In this document: in pieces, positions 57,100 through 64,000 of the stretch
Layout of the letters: the number at the start of each line of letters is the position of its first letter
Numbering within the stretch: position 1 is the stretch's first letter
From: Diabrotica undecimpunctata
Lineage: Eukaryota > Arthropoda > Insecta > Coleoptera > Chrysomelidae
Assembly: GCF_040954645.1 (NCBI RefSeq)
Contig: NC_092804.1
Coordinates: forward strand, 144,097,108 to 144,161,107
Direction: 5' to 3'
Length of the DNA: 64,000 nt
Translations under genes and position numbers: made by a program
Notes under the pieces: model-generated
Seen by the model: only the letters and a program-made list of their open reading frames with translations
Told to the model about the DNA's origin: nothing
Databases searched by the model: none

Positions 57100-58500
57100 G
57101 TGATGATTGATGCTAACGGAGATGTAATGGATTGCTAAAAAGTTATGGTTTCTATAAAAAATTCTATAGGCTAACAGGAATAGAGGAATTAAAGTATCCC
57201 AATCTTTTTGATCAGCGATAAAAATTTAAAGGTATTGACAAACAGTTTTATTATGTCTTTCGACCATTCCGTCTGATTGGGGATGGAGAGGCGTAGTGTG
57301 AGTTTTCTTAATACCCAAGATTTTCATTAATTCTTACCATAATTCTGATTCAAACTTTCGTCCACGATCAGAATGTAACTTTAAAGGAACATGTCTTGAT
57401 ACGACGTGTGTTATGCTTCTGCTACTATAGTCGCTTCTTGATTAGGAAGGAGTGTAATTTCAGGCCATTTTAAAACATAATCGTATGCAACCATTAAGTA
57501 GTTGTTTCCTGTCATCGGAAGTGAACCGAGAATATCTACTACAAGTCGTTCAAAAGACTCTCCGGAAAGATATTTTACCACGACTTACCATTTCTTGTTC
57601 TAGGGTCTTTTCTATAATTACATAAATCACATTTCTTACACCAATCTTCTACATCTCGGCGGCAATTGATCCAGTAAAATCTGTCTCGAACTCTGACATG
57701 TGTTCTTTTAACCATGGAACCATGGTTTTCCATGGAAGTCTGATCATTATCTTCTTCCTGTATAACTGTGGTTACCTGGAGACTTACTTCTTCGGGTATG
57801 TTCCCTTTATCTTCAAGTATTTTACAGTACTGGCATTGTTGTTCCAAACAGGGTCGCCTATTTTTGAGGGTCGGTTGTTCTCGATGTACTTCGTTAAAGT
57901 TATACCGTTGGAGTCTCTCTATCCAGCGAGCCGCTTTGTCAGTTCTAATTATAAAATTTCTGTTATAAAGAAAAGTATGAAAATGTTGTAGGGCTTTTAT
58001 AAAAGCTCTTTTCTTGTAACGCAATAATTATTTTCAGCTTTTCCCATTATTTTACTAAAATATACAATAACTTTTTCTTCGCCTTCGTGGTCTTGTGATA
58101 ATACGGCGGCAATACCATGCTGAGATACATCACAATCTAACAGAAATTTGCCATCTTCTCGTGGATAGGCTAGGATAGGTGCTGTTATAAGTCGTTTTTT
58201 TTTTAATCTATGAAGGCATTTTGACAATCCGGTGTCTAGTTTAATTCAATGTTGTTTCAGGTTAGTCGATAAAGGGGCTTAGTAATACGGCTAAAATCTT
58301 TAATACATTATCGGTAATATGAACAGAGTCCAAGAAAACTTCTAATTTCTTTTTTTATTCTGGTTTAGGCCAATCTTTAATAACTGAAATATCTTCTCTG
58401 GATCAATTTTAATTCCTTCTACTGAAACGATTTATTCTTAATAGTATGCCTCTCTTTGAAATAAAGAACATTTCTTATAATTTAAATTTAAATTGGCGTT
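57100..58500 (-). pseudogene. Ty3/gypsy-type RT, RNase H and integrase remnant
   Basis: From the right on the minus strand: RT connection region (LFQREAYY, GIKIDPEKISVIKDWPKPE), RNase H (ITAPILAYPREDGKFLLDCD, VSQHGIAAVLSQ, VIVYFSKIMGKAENNYCVTR, FHTFLYNRNFIIRTDKAARW), the HHCC zinc-binding region (RVRDRFYWINCRRDVEDWCK, KCDLC) and integrase core (PLKLHSDRGRKFESEL, ILGIKKTHTTPLHPQSDGMV, ERHNKTV). RNase H and integrase motifs are recognisable but broken by stops and shifts. No LTR or envelope gene found, so the element is incomplete. It is related to but distinct from the gypsy integrase at 5.8-6.9 kb. Confidence 0.85.
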
Positions 58501-58854
58501 TATATACCGAGTTTTTCCAACTTCAATATTGTCGGTCCTCGCTTCCACTGCACCATCGTTTTTTGTCTTTCGTCCCCTTCGTGGAATCCCTACTTCCCAT
58601 TTCCATATGAATTCTATTTTTTCTTGACCTTCCTCGTTTGGTTCTTTGTTCTGATATCTAATTCCAAACTTCTAATGACAAATTATTTCTTTATTATTAT
58701 CCATTACGGTGTTTTGACTTGTTATTTTTTCTCCTGTGATTTTGAGTAAAGTTAAAACAAGAATCTTGTTTTAACTTCTCCAAAGCATCATTTCTGTTGA
58801 CAGAAGTTTTTATATCATATTTTTCTATATGACCCACATGTCAATACCATATAA
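58501..58854. other. No recognised gene
   Basis: Short stretch between the gypsy remnant and a LINE insertion; AT-rich, no motif. Confidence 0.4.
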
Positions 58855-58869
58855 TAAATAACAATTGTT

Positions 58870-59986
58870 GACATGATAAAGAAACTACAAGAAGAATATA
58901 CCAAGGCTGGCCTAGATATTAACCTCGCGAAAACAGAGTACCTATCTACAAGTGAAGAAGACATAGAAGATCTACAGATTGATGACAACGCAACAATCAA
59001 AGGAAAGGATAAATTCAAATACCTGGGGTTTATAATCACGAAAAAGGCAACAACAGAGGAAGAAATTACACAAAGATTAGGACAAACAAGAACAGCAATC
59101 CGACAACTTAACTCAGTATGGTGGGATATACACCTAAATATGAAGACAAAAACGCAGATTTATAAAACATTAGTGCGAAGTATTATGACATATGGGGCTG
59201 AAAATTGGATCATAAACAAGAAAACCAGCAGTAAGATAGTAGCAACAGAGATGGAATGCCTGCGAAGATGCTGCAGAGTAACAAGAATGGATAGGAGAAG
59301 TAATGACGAAATAAAGCAAAGAACATCAATAGAAACAGACATACTAACATATATAGAACAAAAAAGACTAAAGTGGTATGGACATGTAAGAAGAACTAGC
59401 GACAGCAGATGGATAAAGAGAATAACCGAATGGAGTCCCATAGGAAGGAGGAAAAGAGGACGACCCCGAAAATCCTGGAGGAACGAAGTAGACGACGCCA
59501 TGAGTAAGAGAGGACTAAACGATGGAGACAAAAACGCAGATTTATAAAACATTAGTGCGAAGTATTATGACATATGGGGCTGAAAATTGGATCATAAACA
59601 AGAAAACCAGCAGTAAGATAGTAGCAACAGAGATGGAATGCCTGCGAAGATGCTGCAGAGTAACAAGAATGGATAGGAGAAGTAATGACGAAATAAAGCA
59701 AAGAACATCAATAGAAACAGACATACTAACATATATAGAACAAAAAAGACTAAAGTGGTATGGACATGTAAGAAGAACTAGCGACAGCAGATGGATAAAG
59801 AAAATAACCGAATGGAGCCCCATAGGAAGGAGGAAAAGAGGACGACCCCGAAAATCCTGGAGGAACGAAGTAGACGACGCCATGAGTAAGAGAGGACTGA
59901 ACGATGGAGAATGGAACAACAGAGAGAGATGGAAACGGTTGAGCGAGGGAAGGCAGTGAATACTGTAGAATCCCTAAATATATATA
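58870..59986 (+). mobile_element. Young RTE-like LINE, 5'-truncated, with 15-bp target duplication and internal tandem duplication
   Basis: TAAATAACAATTGTT is present at 58855-58869 and 59987-60001. The insert starts in the RT C-terminal region (IKKLQEEYTKAGLDINLAKT), followed by KFKYLGFIITKKATTEEEI, KTQIYKTLVRSIMTYGAENW, MECLRRCCRVTRMDRRSND, KRLKWYGHVRRTSDSRW and RGRPRKSWRNEVDDAMSKRG. A 382-base unit (59145-59526) is repeated immediately (59527-59908) with only a few differences; because 382 is not a multiple of three, the second copy is read in another frame. The end is WNNRERWKRLSEGRQ (stop 59957) and a TATA-rich tail. No in-frame stop interrupts either copy. Confidence 0.92.
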
Positions 59987-60109
59987 TAAATAACAATTGT
60001 TTAACATTGTTTATTATTCTGTGTCAATAGTGACTGAATCATAGACTGACAAATATTTTTTTTTACTTTCTTTATTAGGTTTCTAGTCCGTAAGAGTGGA
60101 TATAGTACT

Positions 60110-60480
60110 TTGATTATATTTCTTCTTTTCATCTTTTTTTGTCTTTATTATCTTTCCCATCTTGCTTTATTACATTATTACATGTTTATTCGTACAGTTT
60201 TACGCTTTGTATCACACCGCTTACTGTTTTATGTCTTGTCCTGTGCCTCGTATGGTCACATACTCCGTTTTTTTTATTTCGAAACCTCATTGTTTGAATT
60301 CTTCTATAATTTTGATTATCATATACGTCATGCTGATATTTCGAAAGAATTACCTAATCATATTCGAAGGGGATTCTATAGATCTGCGATCTAGACTCGC
60401 TACTTAATGCATAATTTCTGTAATGGAACGTAGTCAAATGCATTCCACAGATCTATAGAAGTAGCGTGACGTTCCATTCC
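60110..60480 (-). mobile_element. LINE RT fragment with internal deletion
   Basis: The minus strand reads SIDLWNAFDYVPLQKLC (RT motif 2) near 60450 and then IIEEFKQ, a stop, GFEIKKTEYVTIRGTGQDI near 60240-60310, the region after YADD. The part between, including the catalytic motif, is missing. Confidence 0.6.
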
Positions 60481-60504
60481 TCCTACTAGTCTTCCTATAG
60501 TTCT

Positions 60505-61910
60505 CTATAAGATTCTTTCTCTGTTTGTCTTACAAATTCCAACACTTTGCAATGTCACTTCATATAACTGTTTAATACAACTTCTTTTACTAGATGAATG
60601 ATCTTCTTCTTCTTCCTTCTTGTATGTAGGCTTTAAAGTCTGTTTTTTCTTCAATATTAGACTCCTAAATTGTTTAAATTGTCGCGCCATCTTTTTCTTG
60701 GTCTGCCAATACTTCTTCGTCCATTTGGTGACATCTCGTGCTATTCGTACTATCCTATCCTCTGTCATTCTACTAATGTGTTCGTTCCACTCCTGTTTCC
60801 GTATTTTCACCCATCCCTTTATGTCTTCTATATTGCATGCTCTTGTTATGTTTTCGCTTCTCTCTCTATCCAACAGACTTTTCCCTGATATTCGTCGGAG
60901 TATTTTTTCTGTTGTTTCTAGTAGTCGTCTCGTTTTAGATGTGTCAGGTCTTGTCTCCGCCTTGTATGTTAATATAGGTCTAATTGCTGCTTTATAGATT
61001 CTTGTTTTTGTGTCTTGTCTTGGGTGTTTGTTCTTCCAGATTGTGCCTTTAAGAGATCCCGCCGCTTTACTTGCTTTTAAGTTTTGTTGTCGTACTTCTT
61101 CTTCAACATCTCCGTAACTAGTTATATCTATTCCCAGATATCTAAACCTTGCTTTCCGCTTTATTATTTTTCCATCAATTTCGATTCTACATCGTAGTGG
61201 GTATTTAGGTGTTGTCATACATTTGTTTTTTTCTGCTGATATTATCATATTGTATTTCTTGGCTGTTGTATTGAAGACTGTTGAAGGCTGTTGTTAATCT
61301 TTGGAGCTCGTCTTCTGTCTCGGCGATGAATCCGACGTCGTCTGCACGTTATTTTTTCCCCATTCTGTAACCATGACCTTTACGTACTGCTTGTATTATT
61401 TCGTCCATTATTATATGAAAAAGAAGTGGGCTTAACGAGTCACCCTGTCTGACTCCGCTTTGTACTGATATACACTGTGTTAGTTTTCCATTTATCTTTG
61501 CCTGTATTCGGTTATGGAAGTAGATATTTTCGATGGTGTTTTATTGATTGGTATGTTTCTTTTATACAGTAGGTGTAAGACGTCTTCGACTTGGATGCAA
61601 TCGAAAGCCTTTGTCAGGTCTATAAAACATAGATACGCTGGTTTATTGTACTCGATGGCCTTTTCTGTGATTTGTCTTAGTACAAATACGGCATCTACAC
61701 AGGATCTTCCGGATCTGAATCCTTGTTGTTCATCATCATCTGATAAAGTTGTTAGTTTATAGATTTTGTTGGTTAGGACTTTTGTGGTAAGCTTACGTGC
61801 AGTGCTCAGATTTATACCTCTATAATTGTTGAGATCTTCTTTATCTCCTTTCTTGAACATTGGTGTTATTATGCTGTTTCTCCATGCATCTGCTATCTTG
61901 CAGTGCAATA
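60505..61910 (-). mobile_element. RTE-type LINE, RT to C-terminus
   Basis: On the minus strand: ADAWRNSIITPMFKKGDKED, NNYRGINLSTARKLTTKVLT, QQGFRSGRSCVDAVFVLRQI, AYLCFIDLTKAFDCI (61492-61908), then QSGVRQGDSLSPLLFHIIMD, RADDVGFIAETEDELQRL (catalytic ADD) and FRYLGIDITSYGDVEEEVRQ, AAIRPILTYKAET, GWVKIRKQEWNEHISRM (60505-61248). Two long frames with few stops between them, so only moderately decayed. 5' part missing. Confidence 0.87.
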
Positions 61911-62560
61911 TACCAGACAGATGAATGATAATGTTATTAATTATACTTTGTCTACAAAATTTATGGTTTCTTCAAAAATTAGGTCCAATATAGAACCGGA
62001 TTTTAACTGATTTAAAGGTCAAACAAACAGTAGTTATCTTTCTAGCCTATTCGTACTATAAGACATTTAAAAATCATCCTGGTGTTCTTTGTATATATCC
62101 GATGCGTATTTCTCAAAGAATACGTAATTTTATGTATATTATTTAACTTCTTTTCACAATTTTATTGTATCTTTTTATAAATGTGGACTTTTATTTAAAT
62201 TTATTCATCACGGTTTATTACATAATAATACTGATAAATATTTTAGAGCTAAAGCGCCCTCTTTTACTCAAGCGAAGGAAAATAATCATTCCAATCGTTT
62301 TCCTTTTATCTTTTCACGCAGAGTTTAAAAATATGTGGATGATCTCCACCCAGACCATTATTCAAACCAACTTCACAATTATTTTACATACGTTTTGCCT
62401 GGTTGCGGATTAACGCACGTGTCGCTTTAAGCCAAACAACCCTACAAAAGGGGTTATTTGCCACGCAAATTGGCGCCCAACAGAGATAAAATTTTAACAA
62501 CTACTCGAACTCAAGTATATAAATTTTACCATTGTCACTTTCGGCCTTCAGCGGTGAATA
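61911..62560 (+). other. Possible LTR with primer-binding site at 62471
   Basis: TGGCGCCCAACAG at 62471-62483 is the form of primer-binding site found after the 5' LTR in many insect gypsy and BEL elements. It is preceded by CACGCA, so an LTR ending in CA at about 62466 is plausible. No gag follows and no matching second LTR is seen. Confidence 0.4.
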
Positions 62561-63000
62561 GCAAGTGTAATGTACCTACGGTTTAATATCGCACTATAAT
62601 GTCGCAAGCAACCAACACTATAATGAGGTTCTGAAATTTGACTCGAAACTATAATGAAAACATAATGTTACTTATCGACTAAGAATGCTGGATGAGATTG
62701 CTAAACAACAGATTTGAACAATTATGTTGCTAAAATCTTTAATCTTATTTTTAACGTATCTTATAGGCAAAGTAAGGAGCCATCTACAATTATTTTAATC
62801 AAAGCAAATTCATCATTATACTATACGAGCAAAAAATAACGTACGTCTTGATTTAATGTGAATTTTTATCATTGGTTTATAAATTAATTTTGATTGACAC
62901 TGTAAAACATAAAAAAATCAGCCAAAAATCTTTAACATAGAACTTTAATCAAAAATAAAAAAATAACAAAATTATAAGTAACAATAATAAATAAAATCAA
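62561..63000. other. No recognised gene
   Basis: AT-rich; probably includes the 3' end of the mariner-like element that follows. Confidence 0.35.
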
Positions 63001-64000
63001 AGAAGATGCTGTTATATGTCCACCACCAACATCTGTACATAACGTACCTCTTCTTCTCATTGAGTCTATAACAATGTTTAGGATCCACGGAGTATTATTT
63101 AATTCTTAAATATAATTCTCTATTATTTGTCTAAGATCTTCCAAATCTGCTACAGGAGATCTAAAAATCGAATTTGTTAAATGTGGCCACGGAACGAAAT
63201 CGCAGAGAGTCAAATCACAGGATCGAGGGGGGAATATAATAGGCATATTTAAACGTATGACCCTATTGTTGAAAAAGTCCGTAATAAAATTCAAATTTTG
63301 CAGCGCTATATGAATTCAAGCCACGTTTTACTGAAAATATCATTTTATTAATTTATCATCCATCAATTATTTATTTATAAATGGAGTTAAACTTTCTTGA
63401 CGGTATCTTTCAGCATTTAGACTACCTGTGAAAAATATGGGTCCTACAATACGTCGCTTGCTTGTAGGATCCCAAACTCCAAGTTTCTGTGGATACAAAG
63501 AAGTTTCAATAAAATAATGCGGGTTATTACATCCACACATTCTGAGAATTTGTGTACCCAGAAAGATGAAACCATCATTCGTTAGTAAAAAAGGTTTTGC
63601 TTAATACATCATCATTATTATTGATATTGTTCAGAAAGCAACTACAGAAGGCTATCCTTTGGGGATAATCGTTTAGGGTGATTTCATGGAAGGCTTGTAA
63701 ACGATACGGATGAAAATATAATCCTTGCTTAAGAATACGCTGGCAAGTTCCGTATGAAAAATCTACCTGTTGATGTAAATGCCGAATTGATGTATATAGT
63801 TGACCTACAATAAAAGTTTTAACCAGTTCGATGTTTTCTTCAGTTCGCAGTTTAGGCCTGCCTGTCCCTGGCTTGTAATTTACGCTTCCCGATTTTCTAT
63901 AAACATCAACAACGCGACGAATAGTTCTAAAATAGACTCGAGAATCGAGAAAGCGTCTCGATTGGAGTAAACCCATTCTCCGTTAATTCTTTGGCCATTT
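63000..64000 (-). pseudogene. mariner-superfamily transposase running off the window edge
   Basis: From the right on the minus strand: GLLQSRRFLDSRVYFRTIRR, VVDVYRKSGSVNYKPGTGRP (helix-turn-helix), SYGTCQRILKQGLYFHPYRL, DYPQRIAFCSCFLNN, then (63480-63570) NPHYFIETSLYPQKLGVWDP and RRIVGPIFFTGSLNAERYRQ, and (63106-63294) VIRLNMPIIFPPRSCDLTLC with DFVPWPHL. It belongs to the same broad group as the 49.4-50.2 kb copy. The second catalytic region is deleted between 63300 and 63360. The start lies beyond 64000. Confidence 0.78.

Noticed and set aside
59160..59919. Two near-identical minus-strand frames of 125-130 codons
   Set aside because: Both are antisense shadows of the tandemly duplicated LINE segment; their identity only reflects the duplication.
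60620..60997. 125-codon plus-strand frame with membrane-like composition
   Set aside because: Antisense to the LINE C-terminal frame at 60505-61248.
53202..64000. Further receptor exons (ligand-binding domain)
   Set aside because: No frame continuing the DNA-binding domain or with ligand-binding signatures was found to the end of the window.

Overview
This is a 64 kb window of an AT-rich, repeat-saturated insect nuclear genome. The mix of RTE-like LINEs, Tc1/mariner relatives and palindromic MITEs would suit a large beetle genome such as a leaf beetle, but that is a guess. The only host gene I can support is a nuclear receptor on the + strand. An exon at 26602-26866 encodes the first C4 zinc finger of the DNA-binding domain. 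An exon at 53098-53201 encodes the second. Sequence and P-box (CNGCSG) match the NR2E3 / Hr51 (unfulfilled, fax-1) class. The 26.2 kb between them is one intron, and the rest of the window is flanking intron, since no other receptor exon was seen.

Everything else recognisable is transposable-element sequence, mostly dead and often nested. 1-5.1 kb: pogo and LINE fragments, then a LINE split by a Tc1 element that itself carries a MITE. 5.8-7.5 kb: the 3' part of a gypsy-type retroelement whose integrase is followed by a macrodomain, a polypurine tract and an LTR start. 8.9-14.6 kb: two divergent Tc1/mariner-superfamily transposases with unusually wide D-to-E spacing (81 and 82 residues). 15.5-17.3 kb and 29.4-33.6 kb: two copies of a transposon family I cannot assign, both flanked by an ATAT duplication. 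18.0-20.5 kb: an RNase H-bearing LINE. 21.7-26 kb: LINE insertions in long-armed MITEs and a collapsed pogo element.

28.4-29.3 kb: a possible Crypton remnant and a large hairpin. 34.6-40 kb: a hAT fragment, a palindrome and three LINE remnants, one inserted with a perfect 14-bp duplication. 40.2-42.9 kb: a Penelope-like element (RT plus GIY-YIG) split by a LINE. 43.7-50.2 kb: LINE, two Tc1-like and one DD41D mariner-like element, the second Tc1 carrying a Tigger-type MITE. 51.0-54.7 kb: MITEs around the second receptor exon. 55.4-64 kb: four or five LINE pieces (one with a 382-bp tandem duplication and a 15-bp target duplication), a gypsy RT/RNase H/integrase remnant, a probable primer-binding site and another mariner-like transposase running off the edge.

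The elements do not form a pathway. Insertion order can be read from target-site duplications and interrupted reading frames. The items most worth following are the ATAT-flanked transposon family and the macrodomain attached to the gypsy integrase.
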